A DNA stretch of 64,000 nt from Acanthosepion esculentum (taxonomy: Eukaryota > Mollusca > Cephalopoda > Sepiida > Sepiidae), in NCBI GenBank assembly GCA_964036315.1, contig OZ038498.1, forward strand, positions 9,781,861 through 9,845,860. Reading direction: 5' to 3'. The notes under the pieces are model-generated. The model was not told where the DNA came from, searched no databases, and saw only the letters and a program-made list of their open reading frames with translations. The position numbers and the translations under genes are program-made. Below are positions 27,901 to 42,900 of the stretch, one piece after another. Within the stretch, counting starts at the first letter, position 1; each line of letters begins with the position of its first letter.

Positions 27901-30900
27901 GATATTTTTCATTTACAATATCAGTAACCAACAAATTTTAAAATTACTTTTCTGAACAGCTCAAAGGTTAAGAGCATTTTTACAGTCTTTATGCATTTTA
28001 TTTCTAAATTGACATTCATTTACATAAGAATGCTGTATAATATGAATCTTAGCAGAAAGGAATATCTATCTTGTATCTATTACTCTATATATTTTTTGGA
28101 CAATTATTTTTAACATAACATTTCAGCTAATACATTCCTTGGCCTCAGGTGTGTCAAACACATTCCTTGGCATCAGGTGTGTCAAATGTAATATCACTGT
28201 TTAGCTAGAGTTTATTTACTTTGTTGAATTTTATTCTAGATCAATCTTGTGTGCTCAATGTTTTTTTTTTCTTGTCCTTTTGTCTTTTCAATGAGTGCAG
28301 AATCCAGAGACAAAATACATATAATCAAGTTCAAAAAAGGTATCAGCTGAAATGAATAAAAATAACAAAGATGATGATAATGAAAAGAAAAAACAAAAAA
28401 AAAAAACATTCTTTCAAAACAGATTCATGAAGAGGGTTAAGACCAACAAAAGCAACACTACAAGAACTTTAAAATAAAATAAGTCTATGTTAGGAAACTC
28501 ACCTCTAAATTGTCACTGAACAGAAATAGAGAAAGTGCATCCCCTTTTAAACTGACTGAGTTGATGAGTTCAATTACATCAACTCTCTTTAAGAATATAC
28601 GATGAGAAGACAATAAGTTGGCCTGCAAAAAATGGTATAAAAAATATCAATAAACAGAAAGCAAAATGTTTATATTAAAAAAATGCAAAAACAAAATTAA
28701 ATCTACATGTTTTACAGGCATAACATACAAAAGCACATGTGTAAGTTAATTTTGATATTTTATTAATAAAAATGAAAATATTTCATTTCTCAAACTTCAT
28801 GGTATTTTTCCTAATTAGGAGTCTTACATGAGTTTGATAGACCAGGGGTCGACAACCTTTTGCTAACTATGTGTTGACTTTTTAAAAGTCATTCAGTGTA
28901 CCAACAGCATACATATTTTTATACGAGTCAAGGTTAATATACCTGCTCTACAATATATTTCATATAGTAGTATATAGTATATATACTTTAGTATATATTA
29001 AAATTGAAAGCTAAATATCTTCCTTGCATTGTAGTAGTTATTGGTTCGGACTTTGTGATGTCGTTTGTGGCTGAATGCCATTTGAAATTGCTTGGCATGT
29101 CACGTGTGTCACGCATGCCATAGGTTGCCAACTCCTGTGATAGACCAAAATTATAAAATATATTTATCAGTAAACAGAAACCTTATGCACAGATAAACTG
29201 ATAAAATAAATGAAAACAGCACATGTCCATTCATTTCTATAAACATACACATTTCATTTTTTACATTTTCATACATGATGCTAAAATATTTGTTTTCTTT
29301 CATTAATTTATACAAATGAATGAAATAAATACAGTCCACATTCACTATTCATGGTTTTCTTGTTGATAAGAGACTTCTAAGTGGATGTTTCCCAGAAAAA
29401 CTACAATCTTAACCTTTCCAAGGATCAATTATTATCTATTCTCCTTATCCTTAGGATTTTCACTTATCACACACCTCATTAATCATAACCATTTTAACAG
29501 TAATCCTCTACCTTGAGTGGCTTTCAAGCCTTGTATCGAGTGAACTTTTTTTACAAAAAAAAAAAAAAAAAAAAATATGCTATCCTGAGGAAGGAAAGGT
29601 CATAATATCAATTTTTCTCTAAAAATCAACACATTATGTGACTAATTCACAAAATGTTTTTAAAAGTTAAATTTCTACTTACTGGACAGCATTCAATATC
29701 ATTAAACAAATTGAACATCTCAACTCCATTTTCAGTCTTCTTTTTGCCTTCATTGATGCACCTAAAATTATTAATGTTTTTCTTAAAACATTAACACATT
29801 CAGTGGTTTTAGAAGTATGCAGAACATTTTTCTTAATCAGTAAAGATTTTTTTTTTCTCAGGGTTTTTATTTGGTTAAAAAATTAAAAAAATCAGATGAC
29901 TATATTACTTTTAATGAAAAGAGGAAAAAAGAAGTGGTTATGTCAATAACATCAATTATTTTAAAAAGTTAAACAGGACCAATTGCAATTACACCATTTC
30001 TGGTCCAGAATGCCTGCAGCTTGCCTTGCAGAATGTTTGCCATATTCAATTATCGAGTGAGAGTGTAAAAAAGATTTCTTTCAAAAAATTGAAAATTAAA
30101 AAGGTTTCTTAACACAATTCAAGTAAACTACAGCATTATAATAATTTTTATTTTGCATAAAATTTGTATTTTTACTTAAAATTAAGAAAGCATATGTCAA
30201 AAATGTTACTTAGTTCGATCAATCTTCATAAATTTGAATCACTAAACAAAGATGTCCCAATATTGATTATCTTTTTTTTTTTAAAGTAGCTACTACAACA
30301 ATTGTCTCAATACAATCAAAAGCAGGGAACCTCAACTTTGTCAATGAAAAAAAAACAGCATAGCATAATGTAAAAAGGCCCTAAACTTAATAAAAACAAA
30401 ATTATATCGTCAAAATGATTATGTTATTAACAGGGACGGCTAAAGTATTTTTTTAATCATTTCTAGCACAATCAAAATTTTGGTTAAAAATCTTGTTTTT
30501 TTTTTTTTTTGCATCAGCATTCAACATAATGTTTACAATTAGTTGTTTTTGCCCTTTTTTCTCTCTCTCTCTCTCTTAGGTAAAAAACCCATTGAGTTGA
30601 AAATTCTTGCATAAATTGAATTTTAATAAAACTTTTAGGACTTATTCACAAATTAATGAAATTATTATTGAATTTTTTTTTTTTTTTTTTTTTACACATT
30701 AAAAAACTTATATAACTTCATGAAATTTCAATCTAAAAAATTGTTTTAGTTAAAAAGCAGGACTCTTTGGAAAATGTAAATCCAATTTTTTTTTTCCCAA
30801 ACTACTACTCATTTCCAGAAAATCTGCTCAGAATCGTAAAATAAAAAAAATGCAATAAAACTGACATTATTTAATTAGAAATGCTTTTAATTACTTTTAT

Positions 30901-33900
30901 AAATAAGATTTATTAAGGACACTATTGTCTTAAGAAAATTTTTCGATAAATAATGAATTTTTACAAGAACTGTTTTAATTTTTTTTTTTAATTTTACTTA
31001 AGAATTTATTATAATGGATATATAAATCTTTTAGAATTCTGCATTACTTTAATTGCGTTAGGTGATATCATTAAGTGAAAATTATATTTACTAATCAAAA
31101 ATTGAAAAGATTAATAAAATTAGTTTTGCACCAAGATTTTTTTTTTAGTGTATAAACATTCCCATTTTCGTAACTATAGCCGTGTTTTAAGAGTTGTCCT
31201 CCCTGAAAAATATGGCTGTCTGCAATTCTTTCAGTATTCATTTCTGTGGTCATCATGTTTACATCTCAACAGGCTTTGCTTCATCACTTCCAAATTTTAA
31301 ACTTTAAATTTTTACTTTTAATTCCAATTTCACTCAATACTTTTATTTTATGTATTTATTTTAGTATGGGTCATACTATAATTAAGTATATTTTTTTTAG
31401 TTTCACTTAGTTAAGAAAACCTGGAGACAAAATCCAATTCTACTAAAAAATAATTTTTATTTTAACTTAAATTAAATTTTTCTTATTCAATTTCTATTTG
31501 AAATTCTTATTTTATAATTAGTGTGTCATTTTGAAATTTTCTTTCAGTTTATTTTTACTTTAACTCCTACTTTATAAAAAAATGTGTTGTTTTTTTTGTG
31601 TGAGTTATTTTGCTAAAAACTAAAGTAAATAAAATTCAAGATAATTGCTGAAAATGTTAATTTTTTTAAATTAAAAGGTAGTTAAAAACTAAAAACAAAG
31701 CATTCACTTAGATTTCTTAAATTTAAGTCAATTTCTGGTCAACCATAATTGGCTTTTCAACACCTTCGGCTGCCAATCAAACAATTAACACGTTAAAAAA
31801 CAAGACCCATGGTTAATAAATGCTTGTATACTGTTTTATGCTATAAGTAAATATTTGTTTCAAATCAGATAATTTTAACTTTAAATTTGCTAATTTTCCT
31901 CAAATAACATGTCAAAAATATATATTTTATTTTGGAAGACTTTTAAAACCGAGAATTAACTCTTGTTTACAAATGTGTCAAACTGGTTGATTTTCTGAAA
32001 GCGACCAAAAAGTTGAGATTCAACATAATTTCTATTTGAAATACACCAAAGTATTTTGCTTACTGGAAGTAGTAAATTTAATGATTTAGCTTTCAATTAA
32101 ATTGAAAAAAAAAAAATTTTCATTTTTAAAAATTCATATCAAAAATTTAGTGGAGGTCTCTAATCAAAAGTAATCTTTCAGAATGAAGTTAGTTACAACA
32201 AAATGCTCTCAATGCATATAAAGCATTTTGGTCAAGATAGCTGCAAACATTCAGATTTCAGCAATATACTATGTTCAGCATTCAAGAGTTATAGCAGTGG
32301 AAATATTAGCTTATAAGAATATTGCTTAGAATTCACAGGATTAATACGTTTTTTACTATTTACAAAATCAAAACAGAAAAAACTTACGTGAGAACTTCCT
32401 TTAATGCTTTTGTAGCCTCCTCAATTTTTTGGTAGTCAGGGTTGGATTTTACTGTCTTCTTCAAGATTTCTGCAATTAAAATATTAAAAATATGCCTAAA
32501 GATTTTTCATCAGTTAACAGTTTAAAATATATAAGCAAATCTTATTCTAAATGCTTATGAAGTCATGAAATTCACAAAACATTCCTAAATTTCAGCGTTG
32601 AAAATAAAAAAAGAAAATTGAATTTTTCATATTTAATACAAAGAACTTAAAATTAGCAACATGGGCTGAAAGAGCACGAAAGCAGGACTTATCATTATAT
32701 GGATTGCTATTCGGTTCAAAATGCTCATCTTGATTGTTACACTCTCAATGCTTTGGCTGTTTGACTACAGTAAAATGCTCTCCTGTGAGTATAACAGCTA
32801 AGATGAGCATAATGGCCTGAATAGCTATGCAGATAATTATTCATTCATATTATTGTTGCACTTAACATCTCTCTATTGTCATAACAAAACACACTGTCAC
32901 CTGTCATAACAAAACACACTGCCACCTGGCATAAGTGTAAGGCACATAACTATAGTACTGCAAAAAGCGACAGACATTACAGAAAAAAATTTAGGAAATT
33001 TGAAGATAGTATTTGTTATTGTTTATATATTTATAAAATTTGTTCTAATTACAAGAGAGTGCTAAAAAGTGAACAACCTAGAGCCATAAAACATAAATGC
33101 TATTCCACATTTCGACACTTGGTACATCATTTCTTTAACTCTTGAAAAGAAAAGAAAAACTTGTAATATTTAGTCATACAAATATTGTTCTGATTCTGCT
33201 GTCATGTGTGAATCATTTGGAAATGTCCTCCTTTCAAACTTTCTTTCACATGTTTAATTAACAAGAAAGAATCAGATGGAGCAAGATTTAGTGAGTAGAG
33301 TGGATGGCATGTTCATTTGAACCTCAAATTCTTCCCAATATCCATTGTTTTGCCAGAACTGCGAGCAGTTGCTTTACAAAAAGATAATATCTCTCCACAG
33401 CATCCCTTATTGTTTATCTTTCCATGTATCTTTTAATTGACACATCAAGTTAGAGTTATTATTCTGCAGTAAACTGTTTGGTTCTTCTGAAGATATAACT
33501 TATTTGGATACCTTCTTTATCTCCCAAAACTGTGGCCATGACCTTTCCTGTTGACTTTCAGGTTTTGGCTGTGGATAAAGCAAGTGTTACTATGGCATGG
33601 TCTGTTGTTTGGTCCCTGGATCATAGGGATGGAAACAGGTTTCAGTAAAAGTGACAAGTTGTTCTAGAAGATTATAATATGATTGATGGAAATGCTGCAA
33701 AATCAAATAGGGGTGTCTCCTTGATATTGTTTCTGGTCAGCCTACAAGCATTTTGGCACCTTCTTGGCTGACAACTTATTTGGATACCTTCTTTATCTCC
33801 CAAAACTGTGGCCATGACCTTTCCTGTTGACTTTCAGGTTTTGGCTGTGGATAAAGCAAGTGTTACTATGGCATGGTCTGTTGTTTGGTCCCTGGATCAT

Positions 33901-36900
33901 AGGGATGGAAACAGGTTTCAGTAAAAGTGACAAGTTGTTCTAGAAGATTATATGATTGATGGAAATGCTGCAAAATCAAATTGGGGTGTCTCCTTGATAT
34001 TGTTTCTGGTCAGCCTACAAGCATTTTGGCACCTTCTTGGCTGACAACTTATTTGGATACCTTCTTTATCTCCCAAAACTGTGGCCATGAACTTTCCTGT
34101 TGACTTTCAGGTTTTGGCTGTGGATAAAGCAAGTGTTACTATGGCATGGTCTGTTGTTTGGTCCCTGGATCATAGGGATGGAAACAGGTTTCATTAAAAG
34201 TGACAAGTTGTTCTAGAAGATTATATGATTGATGGAAATGCTGCAAAATCAAATTGGGGTGTCTCCTTGATATTGTTTCTGGTCAGCCTACAAGTATTTT
34301 GGCACCTTCTTGGCTGACAACTTATTTGGATACCTTCTTTATCTCCCAAAACTGTGGCCATGACCTTTCCTGTTGACTTTCAGGTTTTGGCTGTGGATAA
34401 AGCAAGTGTTACTATGGCATGGTCTGTTGTTTGGTCCCTGGATCATAGGGATGGAAACAGGTTTCATTAAAAGTGACAAGTTGTTCTAGAAGATTATAAT
34501 ATGATTGATGGAAATGCTGCAAAATCAAATAGGGGTGTCTCCTTGATATTGTTTCTGGTCAGCCTACAAGCATTTTGGCACCTTCTTGGCTGACAACTTA
34601 TTTGGATACCTTCTTTATCTCCCAAAACTGTGGCCATGACCTTTCCTGTTGACTTTCAGGTTTTGGCTGTGGATAAAGCAAGTGTTACTATGGCATGGTC
34701 TGTTGTTTGGTCCCTGGATCATAGGGATGGAAACAGGTTTCAGTAAAAGTGACAAGTTGTTCTAGAAGATTATAATATGATTGATGGAAATGCTGCAAAA
34801 TCAAATAGGGGTGTCTCCTTGATATTGTTTCTGGTCAGCCTACAAGCATTTTGGCACCTTCTTGGCTGACAACTTATTTGGATACCTTCTTTATCTCCCA
34901 AAACTGTGGCCATGACCTTTCCTGTTGACTTTCAGGTTTTGGCTGTGGATAAAGCAAGTGTTACTATGGCATGGTCTGTTGTTTGGTCCCTGGATCATAG
35001 GGATGGAAACAGGTTTCAGTAAAAGTGACAAGTTGTTCTAGAAGATTATAATATGATTGATGGAAATGCTGCAAAATCAAATAGGGGTGTCTCCTTGATA
35101 TTGTTTCTGGTCAGCCTACAAGCATTTTGGCACCTTCTTGGCTGACAACTTATTTGGATACCTTCTTTATCTCCCAAAACTGTGGCCATGACCTTTCCTG
35201 TTGACTTTCAGGTTTTGGCTGTGGATAAAGCAAGTGTTACTATGGCATGGTCTGTTGTTTGGTCCCTGGATCATAGGGATGGAAACAGGTTTCATTAAAA
35301 GTGACAAGTTGTTCTAGAAGATTATATGATTGATGGAAATGCTGCAAAATCAAATTGGGGTGTCTCCTTGATATTGTTTCTGGTCAGCCTACAAGTATTT
35401 TGGCACCTTCTTGGCTGACAACTTATTTGGATACCTTCTTTATCTCCCAAAACTGTGGCCATGACCTTTCCTGTTGACTTTCAGGTTTTGGCTGTGGATA
35501 AAGCAAGTGTTACTATGGCATGGTCTGTTGTTTGGTCCCTGGATCATAGGGATGGAAACAGGTTTCATTAAAAGTGACAAGTTGTTCTAGAAGATTATAA
35601 TATGATTGATGGAAATGCTGCAAAATCAAATAGGGGTGTCTCCTTGATATTGTTTCTGGTCAGCCTACAAGCATTTTGGCACCTTCTTGGCTGACAACTT
35701 ATTTGGATACCTTCTTTATCTCCCAAAACTGTGGCCATGACCTTTCCTGTTGACTTTCAGGTTTTGGCTGTGGATAAAGCAAGTGTTACTATGGCATGGT
35801 CTGTTGTTTGGTCCCTGGATCATAGGGATGGAAACAGGTTTCAGTAAAAGTGACAAGTTGTTCTAGAAGATTATAATATGATTGATGGAAATGCTGCAAA
35901 ATCAAATAGGGGTGTCTCCTTGATATTGTTTCTGGTCAGCCTACAAGCATTTTGGCACCTTCTTGGCTGACAACTTATTTGGATACCTTCTTTATCTCCC
36001 AAAACTGTGGCCATGACCTTTCCTGTTGACTTTCAGGTTTTGGCTGTGGATAAAGCAAGTGTTACTATGGCATGGTCTGTTGTTTGGTCCCTGGATCATA
36101 GGGATGGAAACAGGTTTCAGTAAAAGTGACAAGTTGTTCTAGAAGATTATAATATGATTGATGGAAATGCTGCAAAATCAAATAGGGGTGTCTCCTTGAT
36201 ATTGTTTCTGGTCAGCCTACAAGCATTTTGGCACCTTCTTGGCTGACAACTTATTTGGATACCTTCTTTATCTCCCAAAACTGTGGCCATGACCTTTCCT
36301 GTTGACTTTCAGGTTTTGGCTGTGGATAAAGCAAGTGTTACTATGGCATGGTCTGTTGTTTGGTCCCTGGATCATAGGGATGGAAACAGGTTTCAGTAAA
36401 AGTGACAAGTTGTTCTAGAAGATTATAATATGATTGATGGAAATGCTGCAAAATCAAATAGGGGTGTCTCCTTGATATTGTTTCTGGTCAGCCTACAAGC
36501 ATTTTGGCACCTTCTTGGCTGACAACTTATTTGGATACCTTCTTTATCTCCCAAAACTGTGGCCATGACCTTTCCTGTTGACTTTCAGGTTTTGGCTGTG
36601 GATAAAGCAAGTGTTACTATGGCATGGTCTGTTGTTTGGTCCCTGGATCATAGGGATGGAAACAGGTTTCATTAAAAGTGACAAGTTGTTCTAGAAGATT
36701 ATATGATTGATGGAAATGCTGCAAAATCAAATTGGGGTGTCTCCTTGATATTGTTTCTGGTCAGCCTACAAGCATTTTGGCACCTTCTTGGCTGACAACT
36801 TATTTGGATACCTTCTTTATCTCCCAAAACTGTGGCCATGACCTTTCCTGTTGACTTTCAGGTTTTGGCTGTGGATAAAGCAAGTGTTACTATGGCATGG

Positions 36901-39900
36901 TCTGTTGTTTGGTCCCTGGATCATAGGGATGGAAACAGGTTTCAGTAAAAGTGACAAGTTGTTCCAAAAGATTATAATATGATTGATGGAAATGCTGCAA
37001 AATCAAATAGGGGTGTCTCCTTGATATTGTTTCTGGTCAGCCTACAAGCATTTTGGCACCTTCTTGGCTGACAACTTATTTGGATACCTTCTTTATCTCC
37101 CAAAACTGTGGCCATGACCTTTCCTGTTGACTTTCAGGTTTTGGCTGTGGATAAAGCAAGTGTTACTATGGCATGGTCTGTTGTTTGGTCCCTGGATCAT
37201 AGGGATGGAAACAGGTTTCAGTAAAAGTGACAAGTTGTTCCAAAAGATTATAATATGATTGATGGAAATGCTGCAAAATCAAATAGGGGTGTCTCCTTGA
37301 TATTGTTTCTGGTCAGCCTACAAGCATTTTGGCACCTTCTTGGCTGACAACTTATTTGGATACCTTCTTTATCTCCCAAAACTGTGGCCATGACCTTTCC
37401 TGTTGACTTTCAGGTTTTGGCTGTGGATAAAGCAAGTGTTACTATGGCATGGTCTGTTGTTTGGTCCCTGGATCATAGGGATGGAAACAGGTTTCAGTAA
37501 AAGTGACAAGTTGTTCCAAAAGATTATAATATGATTGATGGAAATGCTGCAAAATCAAATAGGGGTGTCTCCTTGATATTGTTTCTGGTCAGCCTACAAG
37601 CATTTTGGCACCTTCTTGGCTGACAACTTATTTGGATACCTTCTTTATCTCCCAAAACTGTGGCCATGACCTTTCCTGTTGACTTTCAGGTTTTGGCTGT
37701 GGATAAAGCAAGTGTTACTATGGCATGGTCTGTTGTTTGGTCCCTGGATCATAGGGATGGAAACAGGTTTCAGTAAAAGTGACAAGTTGTTCTAGAAGAT
37801 TATATGATTGATGGAAATGCTGCAAAATCAAATTGGGGTGTCTCCTTGATATTGTTTCTGGTCAGCCTACAAGCATTTTGGCACCTTCTTGGCTGACAAC
37901 TTATTTGGATACCTTCTTTATCTCCCAAAACTGTGGCCATGACCTTTCCTGTTGACTTTCAGGTTTTGGCTGTGGATAAAGCAAGTGTTACTATGGCATG
38001 GTCTGTTGTTTGGTCCCTGGATCATAGGGATGGAAACAGGTTTCAGTAAAAGTGACAAGTTGTTCCAAAAGATTATAATATGATTGATGGAAATGCTGCA
38101 AAATCAAATAGGGGTGTCTCCTTGATATTGTTTCTGGTCAGCCTACAAGCATTTTGGCACCTTCTTGGCTGACAACTTATTTGGATACCTTCTTTATCTC
38201 CCAAAACTGTGGCCATGACCTTTCCTGTTGACTTTCAGGTTTTGGCTGTGGATAAAGCAAGTGTTACTATGGCATGGTCTGTTGTTTGGTCCCAGGATCA
38301 TAGGGATGGAAACAGGTTTCAGTAAAAGTGACAAGTTGTTCCAAAAGATTATAATATGATTGATGGAAATGCTGCAAAATCAAATTGGGGTGTCTCCTTG
38401 ATATTGTTTCTGGTCAGCCTACAAGCATTTTGGCACCTTCTTGGCTGACAACTTATTTGGATACCTTCTTTATCTCCCAAAACTGTGGCCATGACCTTTC
38501 CTGTTGACTTTCAGGTTTTGGCTGTGGATAAAGCAAGTGTTACTATGGCATGGTCTGTTGTTTGGTCCCTGGATCATAGGGATGGAAACAGGTTTCAGTA
38601 AAAGTGACAAGTTGTTCTAGAAGATTATAATATGATTGATGGAAATGCTGCAAAATCAAATTGGGGTGTCTCCTTGATATTGTTTCTGGTCAGCCTACAA
38701 GCATTTTGGCACCTTCTTGGCTGACAACTTATTTGGATACCTTCTTTATCTCCCAAAACTGTGGCCATGACCTTTCCTGTTGACTTTCAGGTTTTGGCTG
38801 TGGATAAAGCAAGTGTTACTATGGCATGGTCTGTTGTTTGGTCCCTGGATCATAGGGATGGAAACAGGTTTCAGTAAAAGTGACAAGTTGTTCCAAAAGA
38901 TTATAATATGATTGATGGAAATGCTGCAAAATCAAATAGGGGTGTCTCCTTGATATTGTTTCTGGTCAGCCTACAAGCATTTTGGCACCTTCTTGGCTGA
39001 CAACTTATTTGGATACCTTCTTTATCTCCCAAAACTGTGGCCATGACCTTCCCTGTTGACTTTCAGGTTTTGGCTGTGGATAAAGCAAGTGTTACTATGG
39101 CATGGTCTGTTGTTTGGTCCCTGGATCATAGGGATGGAAACAGGTTTCAGTAAAAGTGACAAGTTGTTCTAGAAGATTATAATATGATTGATGGAAATGC
39201 TGCAAAATCAAATAGGGGTGTCTCCTTGATATTGTTTCTGGTCAGCCTACAAGCATTTTGGCACCTTCTTGGCTGACAACTTATTTGGATACCTTCTTTA
39301 TCTCCCAAAACTGTGGCCATGACCTTTCCTGTTGACTTTCAGGTTTTGGCTGTGGATAAAGCAAGTGTTACTATGGCATGGTCTGTTGTTTGGTCCCTGG
39401 ATCATAGGGATGGAAACAGGTTTCAGTAAAAGTGACAAGTTGTTCTAGAAGATTATAATATGATTGATGGAAATGCTGCAAAATCAAATAGGGGTGTCTC
39501 CTTGATATTGTTTCTGGTCAGCCTACAAGCATTTTGGCACCTTCTTGGCTGACAACTTATTTGGATACCTTCTTTATCTCCCAAAACTGTGGCCATGACC
39601 TTTCCTGTTGACTTTCAGGTTTTGGCTGTGGATAAAGCAAGTGTTACTATGGCATGGTCTGTTGTTTGGTCCCTGGATCATAGGGATGGAAACAGGTTTC
39701 AGTAAAAGTGACAAGTTGTTCCAAAAGATTATAATATGATTGATGGAAATGCTGCAAAATCAAATAGGGGTGTCTCCTTGATATTGTTTCTGGTCAGCCT
39801 ACAAGCATTTTGGCACCTTCTTGGCTGACAACTTATTTGGATACCTTCTTTATCTCCCAAAACTGTGGCCATGACCTTTCCTGTTGACTTTCAGGTTTTG

Positions 39901-42900
39901 GCTGTGGATAAAGCAAGTGTTACTATGGCATGGTCTGTTGTTTGGTCCCTGGATCATAGGGATGGAAACAGGTTTCAGTAAAAGTGACAAGTTGTTCTAG
40001 AAGATTATATGATTGATGGAAATGCTGCAAAATCAAATTGGGGTGTCTCCTTGATATTGTTTCTGGTCAGCCTACAAGCATTTTGGCACCTTCTTGGCTG
40101 ACAACTTATTTGGATACCTTCTTTATCTCCCAAAACTGTGGCCATGACCTTTCCTGTTGACTTTCAGGTTTTGGCTGTGGATAAAGCAAGTGTTACTATG
40201 GCATGGTCTGTTGTTTGGTCCCTGGATCATAGGGATGGAAACAGGTTTCAGTAAAAGTGACAAGTTGTTCCAAAAGATTATAATATGATTGATGGAAATG
40301 CTGCAAAATCAAATAGGGGTGTCTCCTTGATATTGTTTCTGGTCAGCCTACAAGCATTTTGGCACCTTCTTGGCTGACAACTTATTTGGATACCTTCTTT
40401 ATCTCCCAAAACTGTGGCCATGACCTTTCCTGTTGACTTTCAGGTTTTGGCTGTGGATAAAGCAAGTGTTACTATGGCATGGTCTGTTGTTTGGTCCCTG
40501 GATCATAGGGATGGAAACAGGTTTCAGTAAAAGTGACAAGTTGTTCCAAAAGATTATAATATGATTGATGGAAATGCTGCAAAATCAAATAGGGGTGTCT
40601 CCTTGATATTGTTTCTGGTCAGCCTACAAGCATTTTGGCACCTTCTTGGCTGACAACTTATTTGGATACCTTCTTTATCTCCCAAAACTGTGGCCATGAC
40701 CTTTCCTGTTGACTTTCAGGTTTTGGCTGTGGATAAAGCAAGTGTTACTATGGCATGGTCTGTTGTTTGGTCCCTGGATCATAGGGATGGAAACAGGTTT
40801 CAGTAAAAGTGACAAGTTGTTCCAAAAGATTATAATATGATTGATGGAAATGCTGCAAAATCAAATAGGGGTGTCTCCTTGATATTGTTTCTGGTCAGCC
40901 TACAAGCATTTTGGCACCTTCTTGGCTGACAACTTATTTGGATACCTTCTTTATCTCCCAAAACTGTGGCCATGACCTTTCCTGTTGACTTTCAGGTTTT
41001 GGCTGTGGATAAAGCAAGTGTTACTATGGCATGGTCTGTTGTTTGGTCCCTGGATCATAGGGATGGAAACAGGTTTCAGTAAAAGTGACAAGTTGTTCTA
41101 GAAGATTATATGATTGATGGAAATGCTGCAAAATCAAATTGGGGTGTCTCCTTGATATTGTTTCTGGTCAGCCTACAAGCATTTTGGCACCTTCTTGGCT
41201 GACAACTTATTTGGATACCTTCTTTATCTCCCAAAACTGTGGCCATGACCTTTCCTGTTGACTTTCAGGTTTTGGCTGTGGATAAAGCAAGTGTTACTAT
41301 GGCATGGTCTGTTGTTTGGTCCCTGGATCATAGGGATGGAAACAGGTTTCAGTAAAAGTGACAAGTTGTTCCAAAAGATTATAATATGATTGATGGAAAT
41401 GCTGCAAAATCAAATAGGGGTGTCTCCTTGATATTGTTTCTGGTCAGCCTACAAGCATTTTGGCACCTTCTTGGCTGACAACTTATTTGGATACCTTCTT
41501 TATCTCCCAAAACTGTGGCCATGACCTTTCCTGTTGACTTTCAGGTTTTGGCTGTGGATAAAGCAAGTGTTACTATGGCATGGTCTGTTGTTTGGTCCCT
41601 GGATCATAGGGATGGAAACAGGTTTCAGTAAAAGTGACAAGTTGTTCCAAAAGATTATAATATGATTGATGGAAATGCTGCAAAATCAAATAGGGGTGTC
41701 TCCTTGATATTGTTTCTGGTCAGCCTACAAGCATTTTGGCACCTTCTTGGCTGACAACTTATTTGGATACCTTCTTTATCTCCCAAAACTGTGGCCATGA
41801 CCTTTCCTGTTGACTTTCAGGTTTTGGCTGTGGATAAAGCAAGTGTTACTATGGCATGGTCTGTTGTTTGGTCCCTGGATCATAGGGATGGAAACAGGTT
41901 TCAGTAAAAGTGACAAGTTGTTCCAAAAGATTATAATATGATTGATGGAAATGCTGCAAAATCAAATAGGGGTGTCTCCTTGATATTGTTTCTGGTCAGC
42001 CTACAAGCATTTTGGCACCTTCTTGGCTGACAACTTATTTGGATACCTTCTTTATCTCCCAAAACTGTGGCCATGACCTTTCCTGTTGACTTTCAGGTTT
42101 TGGCTGTGGATAAAGCAAGTGTTACTATGGCATGGTCTGTTGTTTGGTCCCTGGATCATAGGGATGGAAACAGGTTTCAGTAAAAGTGACAAGTTGTTCT
42201 AGAAGATTATAATATGATTGATGGAAATGCTGCAAAATCAAATTGGGGTGTCTCCTTGATATTGTTTCTGGTCAGCCTACAAGCATTTTGGCACCTTCTT
42301 GGCTGACAACTTATTTGGATACCTTCTTTATCTCCCAAAACTGTGGCCATGACCTTTCCTGTTGACTTTCAGGTTTTGGCTGTGGATAAAGCAAGTGTTA
42401 CTATGGCATGGTCTGTTGTTTGGTCCCTGGATCATAGGGATGGAAACAGGTTTCAGTAAAAGTGACAAGTTGTTCCAAAAGATTATAATATGATTGATGG
42501 AAATGCTGCAAAATCAAATAGGGGTGTCTCCTTGATATTGTTTCTGGTCAGCCTACAAGCATTTTGGCACCTTCTTGGCTGACAACTTATTTGGATACCT
42601 TCTTTATCTCCCAAAACTGTGGCCATGACCTTTCCTGTTGACTTTCAGGTTTTGGCTGTGGATAAAGCAAGTGTTACTATGGCATGGTCTGTTGTTTGGT
42701 CCCTGGATCATAGGGATGGAAACAGGTTTCAGTAAAAGTGACAAGTTGTTCCAAAAGATTATAATATGATTGATGGAAATGCTGCAAAATCAAATAGGGG
42801 TGTCTCCTTGATATTGTTTCTGGTCAGCCTACAAGCATTTTGGCACCTTCTTGGCTGACAACTTATTTGGATACCTTCTTTATCTCCCAAAACTGTGGCC

